Shown here: positions 37,157 to 45,277 of the stretch, piece by piece | How the letters are laid out: the number at the start of each line of letters is the position of its first letter | Position numbering within the stretch: the first letter of the stretch is position 1 | NCBI RefSeq assembly: GCF_002019705.1 | Contig: NZ_KV917377.1 | Coordinates: 3,907,938 to 3,971,937 of the forward strand | Length of the DNA stretch: 64,000 nucleotides | From: Shouchella patagoniensis | GTDB taxonomy: Bacteria; Bacillota; Bacilli; Bacillales; Bacillaceae_D | Reading direction: 5' to 3' | Position numbers and translations under genes: made by a program | The notes under the pieces: generated by a model | Database searches by the model: none | What the model was told of the DNA's origin: nothing | What the model saw: only the letters and a program-made list of their open reading frames with translations

Positions 37157-38107
37157 TCACTCGTTCCCAACGATGTTTTCATAAACAGAATCAATCGTTT
37201 GAGAATTTGCTTGAAACCCATTGTAGAGCCAGCTGCTTGAACCTGAAATATCATAGATGTTTCCTTGTTCAACAGCGGGGATAGTTGACCAAACGGATTC
37301 CGATTTTAATGATTCAATCGACTCTGGGTCACTATCAATTAAAAACAAGTAATCCGCATCCATTTTTGCTAGTGCTTCAAGAGAAATTGGGTTCCAATGA
37401 GCATCAACGTCTTCTGGAAGATCAGCAATGACATTTGCTGGAGTGAGTTCTAAGTCTTCAAAAAGAACCGCTCCGCTAGCAACAGTAGGTGCGACGATAA
37501 AGTATTTGCCGCCAATAACCCACAAGGCCGCAACTTTACTATCACCGATCGCCTCAGTCAAATCATTTTTCACTTGTTCAACATGCTCGTCGTAATCAGA
37601 TAACGCTTCGTTTGCCACATCCTCTTTACCGAGCACGTCACCTATTTCCATTAATGTCGCGCGCCAATCACCAGTTGTTTCGCTATCGATCACATAGGTA
37701 GGAGCAATTTGGTTGTATTGTTCGAAATCACCACTTGCAAGTGACTCTTCACCGGGTGCAAAAATAAGGTCAGGTTCTGCTTCCATTAACCCTTCTAATG
37801 GAAGCAAAGAATCAATGGGATCAATACCTTCTAGATAGGATTCTAAATAAACTTGTGTGCTTGAGCGGTTTGCAACAGACCATTGCAAAACCGGTGTAAT
37901 GCCAAGAGTAACAAGAGGATCTTCTAAATAAGAACCAACAATGCGTTCTGGGTTTTCTGGGATCGTTATTTCATTTCCAGAGCCATCCGTAACAGTAGTC
38001 GGCTGTGCTAGCTCGTCCGTCTCATTTTGTGGCTGTTCATCTGACGTTTGGCATGCGGAAAGCATAGCGACAGTTACAGCAACCGGAATTAAACTTTTTA
38101 ATTTCAT
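37157..38107 (-). CDS. Iron-siderophore ABC transporter substrate-binding lipoprotein
   Basis: This 316-residue FecB/FhuD-type receptor captures ferric siderophores at the cell surface. The signal peptide ends in lipobox MLSAC. VTDGSGNEITIPENPERIVG starts the mature domain. EAEPDLIFAPG and the long linking helix (DVANEALSDYDEHVEQVKND) are characteristic of this two-lobe class. The promoter is covered by a Fur box. No permease or ATPase genes are adjacent, so it must borrow an importer encoded elsewhere. The ribosome site GGAAAG... lies before ATG 38107. Confidence 0.9.
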   Translation of the reverse strand: MKLKSLIPVAVTVAMLSACQTSDEQPQNETDELAQPTTVTDGSGNEITIPENPERIVGSYLEDPLVTLGITPVLQWSVANRSSTQVYLESYLEGIDPIDSLLPLEGLMEAEPDLIFAPGEESLASGDFEQYNQIAPTYVIDSETTGDWRATLMEIGDVLGKEDVANEALSDYDEHVEQVKNDLTEAIGDSKVAALWVIGGKYFIVAPTVASGAVLFEDLELTPANVIADLPEDVDAHWNPISLEALAKMDADYLFLIDSDPESIESLKSESVWSTIPAVEQGNIYDISGSSSWLYNGFQANSQTIDSVYENIVGNE

Positions 38108-38139
38108 AACGTTCTTCCTTTCACAATCAATCTATTGAT

Positions 38140-38168
38140 ATGATAATGAGAATCGTTATCATTGTCAA
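38140..38168 (-). promoter_or_regulatory. Fur box overlapping the SigA promoter of the siderophore receptor gene
   Basis: On the minus strand TTGACA (38168-38163), 17 bases and TATCAT (38145-38140) form a promoter. The spacer is filled by a Fur operator, with TGATAA at 38141-38146 and TTATCA at 38156-38161 bounding GAGAATCG-type repeats. Iron-bound Fur should block RNA polymerase directly. Confidence 0.9.
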
Positions 38169-38279
38169 TCTATTTTTTGAAAAATAAAAAAGAGTGTCTG
38201 TTAGTAACTAGAGGTACGTTATAATGGAGAAAATCAGTCATTTAGATGTATAGCAAATGATTTACAAAGGGGGAGAGAG

Positions 38280-39443
38280 ATGTCTTTCTGGATGCGTTTT
38301 ATCCTAGTTATAGGAGCTCTTTCATTGTGGCCAATGGATGAACCGCAATTGCTTAGTGACCCCGTATACTGGATTGTTGCTGGGTTGGTGCTCGCAGGAG
38401 TTTGTTCGGAACCAATGTGGGTAAATACATACTTACTTTACAACGGGTTAACAGCGTTTGGGTGTTTGTTTTTGTTGTATCAACCTTCTTTATTTGGTTG
38501 GATTGTACCTATGCTATTACTAGTGATGCCTCTTGTTATCGCCCCTATAGCGCGTGTTCACTTCTGCCTATCGCTTCTTTATTTTGTATTAACCAGTGTT
38601 TTTACTTACTCAAATGGAGCAGAATTTCTCATTATAAGTGTTGTAACAGCTATTGCAGTCACGTTTGGACTTGCTTATTCACGTTTAGTAATGCAAGTAG
38701 AATTACAAGAAGATCTTCTCGATGATTTTGCATATGAACAACGAGTATTAAAGCAGCAGTTGCTGCAAGAAGAAGACACGGCTAAGCAGGAGGAACGGAC
38801 ACGAATTGCCCGCAATGTCCATGACTCGGTTGGGCATCAACTAACAGCACTGATGATGCAACTGCAAATGGCTGAATTAAACGACAGTCACGATAAAACA
38901 TATATAAGTGACGCGAAACAAACAGCGAGATTGGCCCTTGAAGAGATGCGAAATGCGGTAAAGGCTTTAGAAAAAGAAGAAGTGCGTGGGGTAGCAATGA
39001 TTCTTAGGTTGATTCGAAAATTAGAAACAGAAAGCCAAGTGCAAGTGGCATTTACAACAGAAGCAGGGGCATTATCCACACTTTTAACTGATGAACAAAA
39101 TACGACATTATATCGTTTTATCCAAGAAGGATTAACCAATGCGATGCGTCATGCTTATGCAAAACAAATACGTGTACATCTAACAGTAATAGGTACTCAT
39201 ACATATATGGCAAGTGTGGAGAATGACGCGTTACCGACAACGTTTAGAGAAGGTTTTGGATTATCGCAACTGCGCAATCGGTTTGAGCATTTAGACGGTC
39301 GATTTAGTGCGGGGTTTGGGTTTAAAGACAATACATTTGTACTTAAAGGGACGTTTCCGTTACAGGAAGGAGGAAGCTATGAAAACGATCTTAGTAGCAG
39401 AGGATCAACTAATCGTGCGACAAGGTTTAAAGATGATGATTGA
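38280..39443 (+). CDS. Sensor histidine kinase, NarL/DesK group (LnrJ-like)
   Basis: This 387-residue kinase has five or so N-terminal transmembrane helices (residues about 5-135) with very short loops, a form typical of intramembrane-sensing kinases. A coiled linker follows, then HisKA_3 with IARNVHDSVGHQL, phospho-acceptor His181, and a HATPase_c domain ending near GFGLSQLRNRFEHLDG. The 3' end overlaps its response regulator gene by 65 bases. The following ABC-2 exporter genes give the gene order of the B. subtilis lnrJK-lnrLMN antibiotic-sensing system, so it may sense membrane-active polyenes or similar compounds. Confidence 0.88.
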   Translation: MSFWMRFILVIGALSLWPMDEPQLLSDPVYWIVAGLVLAGVCSEPMWVNTYLLYNGLTAFGCLFLLYQPSLFGWIVPMLLLVMPLVIAPIARVHFCLSLLYFVLTSVFTYSNGAEFLIISVVTAIAVTFGLAYSRLVMQVELQEDLLDDFAYEQRVLKQQLLQEEDTAKQEERTRIARNVHDSVGHQLTALMMQLQMAELNDSHDKTYISDAKQTARLALEEMRNAVKALEKEEVRGVAMILRLIRKLETESQVQVAFTTEAGALSTLLTDEQNTTLYRFIQEGLTNAMRHAYAKQIRVHLTVIGTHTYMASVENDALPTTFREGFGLSQLRNRFEHLDGRFSAGFGFKDNTFVLKGTFPLQEGGSYENDLSSRGSTNRATRFKDDD

Positions 39444-40008
39444 ACATGGTGGAAAGTATAAAGTTATAGAGGCGAGTAATGGGGCAGAAGCGGTGGAACA
39501 AGTTCTGACTCATCACATTGATCTTATTTTAATGGATGTCCGCATGCCTGTAATGAATGGTATTGACGCGATTCGACATATCCGTGCTCAAAAAAAAGAC
39601 GCAAAAGTGGTAGTACTCACAACATTTGCTGATAAAGAATATGCACTTGAATCACTTAAGCAAGGAGCCATCGGTTATATGTTAAAAGATGCAGATATGA
39701 ATCGTTTAGTCAGCTCGATTGAAAAGGCATTAAATGGCGAGATGATCATTGATGGTCAAGTAGCCGCTAAAGTTGTTCCTTCACTTTTGCATCATTCAAC
39801 AAAGTCGATAAAGAATATACCAGATTTAACTGATAGAGAAAGAGAGATTGTAAGGAAAGTTGGACAGGGATTAAGCAATGCCGAAATTGCAGCTGAGTTG
39901 TATTTAACAATCGGCACGGTGAAAAATTACATCAGTCAACTGTTTATAAAATTAAGTGTACGTGACCGGACACAGCTTGCTATCTTTGCGTTAAAAAATG
40001 AGATTTAA
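39379..40008 (+). CDS. Response regulator, NarL/LuxR type (LnrK-like)
   Basis: This 209-residue DNA-binding regulator has a receiver domain with phospho-acceptor D53 in LILMDVRMPVMNG and KDAD near residue 102. A C-terminal LuxR helix-turn-helix follows (LTDREREIVRKVGQGLSNAE ... GTVKNYISQLFIKL). ATG 39379 follows AGGAAGGAGG and lies inside the kinase gene. The operator candidates are the two ATGACTAGAGT palindromes just downstream of the gene, in front of the exporter operon. Confidence 0.92.
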   Translation: MKTILVAEDQLIVRQGLKMMIEHGGKYKVIEASNGAEAVEQVLTHHIDLILMDVRMPVMNGIDAIRHIRAQKKDAKVVVLTTFADKEYALESLKQGAIGYMLKDADMNRLVSSIEKALNGEMIIDGQVAAKVVPSLLHHSTKSIKNIPDLTDREREIVRKVGQGLSNAEIAAELYLTIGTVKNYISQLFIKLSVRDRTQLAIFALKNEI

Positions 40009-40009
40009 T

Positions 40010-40056
40010 ATGACTAGAGTCATGTACATAAAGCAAAACTTATGACTAGAGTGAAT
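40010..40056 (+). promoter_or_regulatory. Paired palindromes: predicted response-regulator operator of the exporter operon
   Basis: ATGACTAGAGTCAT (40010-40023) is a perfect 14-base palindrome. ATGACTAGAGTGAAT (40042-40056) repeats it with slight decay, 32 bases on, or three helical turns. A -10 box TATGAT follows at 40079-40084 with a poor -35 (TGGTTT). The repeats would sit near -42 and -74, as expected for an activator site. Confidence 0.65.
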
Positions 40057-40107
40057 GGTTTCTCTTCGCTCTCTTTCGTATGATGGTATTGAAGCGGAGG
40101 TGGCAAG

Positions 40108-41037
40108 ATGATTGAAATGGATCAAATCTATAAATCGTTTGGATCAGTAGAAGCGATAAAAGATGTGGGCATTTATCTACAGAAAGGAGAAGCTGTTGGT
40201 CTGCTTGGACCAAATGGAGCAGGAAAATCTACGTTAATTGATATGCTTACGAGTTTAACGAAACCAACAAAAGGCCAAGTCCGGTTTAACGGAAAAAACG
40301 TTTACGGCCAGCTTACTCAATTTAGAACGCAAATTGGTGTTGTTCCTCAAGAATTAGCGCTCTATTCTGATTTAACGGCAGAAGAAAATCTCTTATTCTT
40401 TGGAAAAGCTTATAAATTAAAAGGAACAAAGCTCAAGCAGAAAGTAAAAGAGTTGTTGCAATTAGTTGAACTAGAAGAAAGAAAAAAAGATCGAGTGAAA
40501 ACATTTTCCGGTGGGATGAAGCGCAGGTTAAATCTTGCAATCGCTCTTATTCATGAACCAGCTTATTTAGTCCTTGATGAACCGACTGTGGGTATTGATC
40601 CTCATTCGCGCAGGTACTTGTTGGATTTAATTAAGCGACTTCAACTAGAGAGGGGCACAACGGTTCTTTATACGAGTCATTACATGGAAGAAGTTGAATT
40701 TCTGTGTGATCGCATTTATGTGCTTGATCGAGGATCAATTATTGCTTCAGGCACACAAGAGGAAATAAAAAATATTGTAAGCCAGGAGTATATATATAAA
40801 TTACTTGTTGCAGAAAAAAACGCGCAACTCGAGCAAAAGTTGAATGAACAAGAACAAATACATGGCGTTTACGAAACCGAAGAAGGGTATCGCATTGCTT
40901 CTTACTCTGGTGCATTATTTGAAAAAATTATTCAGCTAGCAAGTGATTCAAATGTTCAAGTTCTTGGCATCCATATTCAAGAATCAACGCTTGAAGATGT
41001 GTTTTTGTACTTAACTGGCAGATCGTTAAGGGATTAG
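40108..41037 (+). CDS. ABC exporter ATP-binding protein (LnrL-like)
   Basis: This 309-residue ATPase belongs to the drug/linearmycin-type ABC-2 exporters. It has Walker A GPNGAGKS, Q-loop VVPQELALY, signature FSGGMKRR, Walker B YLVLDEPTVGID and H-loop YTSHYMEEVE. The C-terminal 80 residues (LLVAEKNAQLEQKLNEQEQ...) form the DUF4162-type regulatory tail. GGAGGTGGCAAG precedes ATG. Two permease genes follow, each typical of the ABC-2 class. Confidence 0.93.
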   Translation: MIEMDQIYKSFGSVEAIKDVGIYLQKGEAVGLLGPNGAGKSTLIDMLTSLTKPTKGQVRFNGKNVYGQLTQFRTQIGVVPQELALYSDLTAEENLLFFGKAYKLKGTKLKQKVKELLQLVELEERKKDRVKTFSGGMKRRLNLAIALIHEPAYLVLDEPTVGIDPHSRRYLLDLIKRLQLERGTTVLYTSHYMEEVEFLCDRIYVLDRGSIIASGTQEEIKNIVSQEYIYKLLVAEKNAQLEQKLNEQEQIHGVYETEEGYRIASYSGALFEKIIQLASDSNVQVLGIHIQESTLEDVFLYLTGRSLRD

Positions 41038-41046
41038 GGGGAGATT

Positions 41047-42222
41047 ATGGGACCGATCGTAAGAAAAGAATTCAAACAGCTTTTTTCAGATAAAGCCGCT
41101 CTTTTAACGATTCTACTCATGCCCCTTGTCTTAACATTGATTCTTGGTTTTTCTTTGGCTAACTCAATGGGTTCAACTGTTGAATTAGATCTATCCATTG
41201 CTGTTGTTGCAGAGGAAACACTTGAAAAAGAAGCAGAAACTAGTGCAGAGTCGCTAGGGCTACCAGTAGATATGTTGAAAGAAACAGCTGTGCCAGATGC
41301 TTTGTTTTCTTGGATGAGCAATGAAATATCAATTGACTATGCAGATAATTTGGAAGAAGTGAGGCATGGCAATTATGCTGCCGTCATAGAAATTCCCCAA
41401 GGATATCGAGAGCAAATGTGGGAACAACAGTACACAGGTGAATCGAACGGATCAAAAGAGTTTGTTCTTTATCGAAATACAGAGAATTGGGTAGATTCGG
41501 TTATTGTTGAATCAATGCTTGATTCTTTTATGATGCAACAAACATTTCAACAAGCCGTCGATCAACCATTACCAGAGATTGGTGAAGTTGTTTTGAAAGG
41601 GGATAAACCGGTCTCGTCGTTTCAGTATTATACATTTGGAATGGGCGTTATGTATGTATTTTTCTCTGCAGGATTTATAGCGACTTTTGCTTTTCATGAA
41701 AAGCAAGCAAAAGTGTATTCCCGGCTTGTCCTCGCGAATATTTCACCTAGTCATTATTTAATTGGAAAGGCCGTGGCATCAATGGGTGTCGTGCTCACTC
41801 AGATGTGTTTATTGTTTGGGATATGCTTTGTCTTATTCCAAATAACAATTATAAATTGGTTAGGCTTCTTATTGATTGCTATCTGCCTCTCGGTAGCAGT
41901 CGCAGGGATTAGTACTTTATTAATTTCAATTCAATTTCGCTATCATACTGAAAAAGCAGCAAACGTATTTATGTTTTCGATTATTTCAATATTAGCGTTT
42001 CTAGGTGGGAGTTTTTTTCGGATAGCAGATATGGCTCCTAGTTTAGCTCTGATTGGTAATTGGACACCAAACGGACGAGCACTAAGTGCGTTTATTCAAG
42101 CAAGCCAAGGAGAACCTATATCCGTCCTGCTTCCGTCAAGTGTGCTTCTATTGGGGTATGGAATTGCTTTTCTCGTGATTGCATGGGGAATGTTTCCAAA
42201 TAAAGGTGGTGCGGTAAAATGA
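41047..42222 (+). CDS. ABC-2 type exporter permease (LnrM-like)
   Basis: This 391-residue subunit has one N-terminal helix (residues about 18-36), a large extracytoplasmic domain to about residue 180, then five helices. That is the plan of YhgE/ABC-2_3 permeases. The N-terminus IVRKEFKQLFSDKAALLTIL is typical. The C-terminal end reads NWTPNGRALSAFIQ before the last helix. The gene overlaps the next by four bases, implying a heterodimeric exporter. Confidence 0.9.
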   Translation: MGPIVRKEFKQLFSDKAALLTILLMPLVLTLILGFSLANSMGSTVELDLSIAVVAEETLEKEAETSAESLGLPVDMLKETAVPDALFSWMSNEISIDYADNLEEVRHGNYAAVIEIPQGYREQMWEQQYTGESNGSKEFVLYRNTENWVDSVIVESMLDSFMMQQTFQQAVDQPLPEIGEVVLKGDKPVSSFQYYTFGMGVMYVFFSAGFIATFAFHEKQAKVYSRLVLANISPSHYLIGKAVASMGVVLTQMCLLFGICFVLFQITIINWLGFLLIAICLSVAVAGISTLLISIQFRYHTEKAANVFMFSIISILAFLGGSFFRIADMAPSLALIGNWTPNGRALSAFIQASQGEPISVLLPSSVLLLGYGIAFLVIAWGMFPNKGGAVK

Positions 42223-43271
42223 GAGCCATTTTCTATCAATACGGAAAAGAAGTGGTCCGAGAGCCGTTTACACTGTTACTCATGTTAGGAATGACCATTT
42301 TCTTTGCTTTTATCATTGGCGGTTCAAATGAACAAAATATCTTTGTCTATTCAACCGAAATGGAGGATAGCGAGTTATCCTCCTATATAGAGCAGTGGAA
42401 TGAAGCGGAAGAGTTGAACTTGATGGTCACGACAGAAACAGAGGCAATCCGTAAACTAAGTACCCATGAAGTTGAAGTGATCTTGGAAGCAGGTAGAACA
42501 GATTACAGGTTACATGTAGCATATGAGGGTTCTCCGGTTGCGGCATTTGTAGGGCCAACGATAAACAGCCATTATATGCAACGGCAATTGGAAGACAGCG
42601 TAGATGATATTGATGTAATTCAAGCTGCTTATACGTATCAAACGGATGTAATGGCAGAAGGGTCAACGTTTGATCAAAGCCTTCAATCGTTGTTTGGCTT
42701 TACGTTATACTTTGCTTTTTTCACAATTAGTTTTTCAATCATGAGTATTCTTCAACAAAAAGAAGCTGGAACATGGAACCGAATCATCTTGTCTCCTACA
42801 TCGAAAACACAAATGTATACAGGGAACTTATTGTTTTCTTTTTTACTTGCTTATCTTCAAATTGCTCTTGTGCTTACCTTGTTTGTGACGTTATTTGACT
42901 ATGACTATTACGGCGGATTTTGGAAATTGTTGCTTATCATTATTCCTTATGTATTTGCCATTATGGCTTTTGGAATTTTCCTAAGTGGCATTGTAACAGC
43001 CTCCCAACAATTAAATGGCATTATCCCGTTATTTGCAACAAGCTTTGCGATGCTTGGCGGCGCGTTTTGGCCTTTAGACATTGTTCAATCAGAATTTCTG
43101 CTGGGCATGTCGTATATGAGTCCAATTATGTACGGAATCGAAATGATGATGGGCGCAACAGTGAACAATTGGGAACTGCAACAGTTTTTTTTTCCAGCAT
43201 CAATATTAATTTTTATAGGCTTGGTGCTCACTGGAATTGGAATCCGATTAATGGAACGGAAGTCAGTGTAA
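42219..43271 (+). CDS. ABC-2 type exporter permease (LnrN-like)
   Basis: This is the second permease of the exporter, 350 residues. It has the same plan as its neighbour: one N-terminal helix, an extracytoplasmic domain, and a five-helix C-terminal block with MLGGAFWPLDIVQSEFLLG and MSYMSPIMYGIEMMMG. Together with the ATPase it probably expels membrane-active drugs or lipids. It ends the operon, followed by a terminator. Confidence 0.9.
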   Translation: MRAIFYQYGKEVVREPFTLLLMLGMTIFFAFIIGGSNEQNIFVYSTEMEDSELSSYIEQWNEAEELNLMVTTETEAIRKLSTHEVEVILEAGRTDYRLHVAYEGSPVAAFVGPTINSHYMQRQLEDSVDDIDVIQAAYTYQTDVMAEGSTFDQSLQSLFGFTLYFAFFTISFSIMSILQQKEAGTWNRIILSPTSKTQMYTGNLLFSFLLAYLQIALVLTLFVTLFDYDYYGGFWKLLLIIIPYVFAIMAFGIFLSGIVTASQQLNGIIPLFATSFAMLGGAFWPLDIVQSEFLLGMSYMSPIMYGIEMMMGATVNNWELQQFFFPASILIFIGLVLTGIGIRLMERKSV

Positions 43272-43276
43272 TTCTA

Positions 43277-43309
43277 CTCCATACGCGAGTGTTCGCGTAT
43301 GGAGTTTTT
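43277..43309 (+). terminator. Rho-independent terminator of the exporter operon
   Basis: CTCCATACGCG and CGCGTATGGAG form a perfect 11-bp stem with loop AGTGTT and five T residues. Confidence 0.92.
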
Positions 43310-43504
43310 ATTCTTTTTTCTTGTGTATTCAGTAAAACGAATCGTTTTGGAATGTTAGATTTTGATAGTAGATCTGAATCTGGTGCGGTTGTTTTTTAAA
43401 TTTATCGACCATAGCCAAAGATTGGTTTAATCAAGTAATAATATACCTCCGACATCAGAAATTAAAAGTAGGATTTAGTATCAAAAGTTTTCTTTCTAAA
43501 GAAA

Positions 43505-43516
43505 TTGTATTACAAT
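43505..43516 (+). promoter_or_regulatory. FadR-type operator 1, before the regulator's own gene
   Basis: TTGTATTACAA (43505-43515) matches the GntR/FadR palindrome TnGTnnnACnA. It overlaps the -10 box TACAAT (43511-43516). The -35 (TTTTCT, 43488-43493) is poor. The same motif occurs at 44290 and 50955. Confidence 0.6.
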
Positions 43517-43550
43517 AAATATAAAATTCGTTTGAATGGCGGGTTATACC

Positions 43551-44237
43551 ATGAGAGACAATTCACTTGATTTCACTGAAAATCAGGTTACTAGAAAAAC
43601 GCTAGCGCAACAGGTAGAAGAGAAAATTATTGATTTATTGATACAAAATAAACTAAAACCAGGAGATAAGCTTCCTCCAGAAATGGAACTGGTAACACTA
43701 TTGGGAGTGAGCAGGCCAGTCATGCGTGAGGCGATTAGCTCACTTGAATCTCTTGGTATTGTTAAACGCAAAACAAGAGATGGTACCTATTTCACAGAAC
43801 AGATAAGCAGTAAGCCGTTTTCTGCGATGTTATCACTTATGAATGACAATATAGAAGCTATTATTGAGGCCCGTATGACTCTTGAGTTAGGTCTTGTTAC
43901 GTTTGCTGCTGAAAAGATAACAGAAGAGGATCTGCAAAGACTGCTTAAGACAATAGAAGGAATTGAGAACAGTGTGGATAATGAGTATGGAGAACATGAC
44001 ATTATGTTCCACCGAATCATTGCAAAAAGTGTTGATAATCCTGTTCTTCAAGGTATGATGGATTCTTTGCTGCTTTCTCATGCGAAAATTAATGTTCAAA
44101 TCAAATACAGAGAAAAAGACAAAACTGTAGCTCATCATAGAGAAATATACAATGCGCTTAAAAACCGAAACCCTCATGAGGCATATTTAGCGATGTATCA
44201 TCACCTAAAATTTGTCCGTAATAAAGTGTTGAATTAA
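43551..44237 (+). CDS. GntR-family transcriptional regulator, FadR subfamily
   Basis: This regulator has an N-terminal winged helix (QVEEKIIDLLIQNKLKPGDK, LPPEMELVTLLGVSRPVMRE) and a C-terminal all-helical FCD ligand-binding domain. The FCD metal residues lie in EARMTLELGL, EHDIMFHRIIAKS and AHHREIYNAL. I use ATG 43551 (228 residues), which has GGCGGG seven bases upstream; ATG 43536 would overlap that site. It probably represses itself, the sugar-acid operon and the opposing dehydratase gene through the shared operator, with release by a sugar acid. Confidence 0.88.
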   Translation: MRDNSLDFTENQVTRKTLAQQVEEKIIDLLIQNKLKPGDKLPPEMELVTLLGVSRPVMREAISSLESLGIVKRKTRDGTYFTEQISSKPFSAMLSLMNDNIEAIIEARMTLELGLVTFAAEKITEEDLQRLLKTIEGIENSVDNEYGEHDIMFHRIIAKSVDNPVLQGMMDSLLLSHAKINVQIKYREKDKTVAHHREIYNALKNRNPHEAYLAMYHHLKFVRNKVLN

Positions 44238-44271
44238 AAAAATGAAGCTGTTTCATACAGCTTCATTTTTT
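44237..44271 (+). terminator. Rho-independent terminator after the regulator gene
   Basis: AAAAAATGAAGCTG and CAGCTTCATTTTTT form a long stem with loop TTTCATA. It separates the regulator gene from the operon promoter that follows at once. Confidence 0.9.
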
Positions 44272-44272
44272 A

Positions 44273-44301
44273 TTGACTAACTATTTAATTTGTCTTACAA
44301 T
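44273..44301 (+). promoter_or_regulatory. Promoter of the sugar-acid operon with FadR-type operator 2
   Basis: TTGACT (44273-44278), 17 bases and TACAAT (44296-44301) make a good SigA promoter. TTGTCTTACAA (44290-44300) lies across the -10 box, so binding of the FadR-type protein would block initiation. Confidence 0.8.
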
Positions 44302-44330
44302 AAAATAAATATAATAAAAGGAGAGATTAG

Positions 44331-45251
44331 ATGAATCAAAAAAGAGTGTCACTTCGTGGTATTTTGGGATTCCCGGTAGCTCCATATCTGCCTTCTGGAG
44401 CCATTGATGAAAACGCTTTATTTCGTAATGTTAGTTACTTAATTGATGAGGGGCTTGATTCGATTTTTATTGCATGCGGTGCGGGAGAGTTCCAGACTTT
44501 AAGTTCTGATGAATATGGAGTCATGCTGGATGTGGCCATCGATGCTGCAAAGGGTCGTGTGCCCGTTTATTCAGGTGTGGGAGGGAATTTATCTTACGCT
44601 TTGGAACAAGTGAAACTATCGGAAAAAAAAGGAATGGAGGGTTATCTTATTTTACCGCCATACTTAATAGATGGTGAACAGGAAGGACTTTATCAATATA
44701 TTAGAACGATATTAGAAGCAAGTGACTTAAATGCAATTGTTTATCAACGGGATAATGCTGTACTTGATCTGAATTCGCTACAATCACTTCTTTCATATGA
44801 CCAGTTAATTGGGTTAAAGGACGGTATAGGGAATATGGAGTCTAACATCATATTTACCCAATACATTGGAGATCGTCTTAATTGGCTTAATGGAATGCCT
44901 ATGGCAGAAGTAACGATGCCTGCTTATCACGCACTCGGGTTTAAATCTTACTCATCAGCTATATCGAATTATATTCCTCATATATCACGTCAATTCTATT
45001 CTGCTTTGCTTGAGGGAAAGGACGAACAAGTCTCAGAGATCTATAAAGACGTTATACTTCCTATTAATGAAATCCGAAAGCAAAGAAAAGGGTACGCAGT
45101 ATCATTGATAAAAGCTGGGATGGAGATCGTTGGAATGTCTGTTTCGAATATAGTGCGTCCACCTGTAGTTCCGGTTGAGAAGGATCACTATAAACAGCTT
45201 GAGAAAATTCTTGATAAAGCCCATCGAAAATATCCGGCAGTTAGGATTTAA
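44331..45251 (+). CDS. 5-dehydro-4-deoxyglucarate dehydratase (DHDPS superfamily)
   Basis: This 306-residue Class I aldolase-fold enzyme decarboxylates and dehydrates 5-keto-4-deoxyglucarate to 2-oxoglutarate semialdehyde. The Schiff-base lysine is K163 in GLKDGIGN and the active-site Tyr138 lies in IVYQRDN. The N-terminal [16 protein letters not shown] and the IVRPPV end are typical of the glucarate branch, not of dapA or nanA. The next gene encodes the semialdehyde dehydrogenase that would use its product. AAAGGAGAG precedes the ATG. Confidence 0.87.
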   Translation: MNQKRVSLRGILGFPVAPYLPSGAIDENALFRNVSYLIDEGLDSIFIACGAGEFQTLSSDEYGVMLDVAIDAAKGRVPVYSGVGGNLSYALEQVKLSEKKGMEGYLILPPYLIDGEQEGLYQYIRTILEASDLNAIVYQRDNAVLDLNSLQSLLSYDQLIGLKDGIGNMESNIIFTQYIGDRLNWLNGMPMAEVTMPAYHALGFKSYSSAISNYIPHISRQFYSALLEGKDEQVSEIYKDVILPINEIRKQRKGYAVSLIKAGMEIVGMSVSNIVRPPVVPVEKDHYKQLEKILDKAHRKYPAVRI

Positions 45252-45277
45252 TTCATTTACACAGGAGGTTGTGCAAT

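Noticed and set aside
42920-43399. 159-codon plus-strand open frame overlapping the second ABC-2 permease gene
   Set aside because: It is the +1 frame of a well-supported membrane protein and its product has random composition without a ribosome site.
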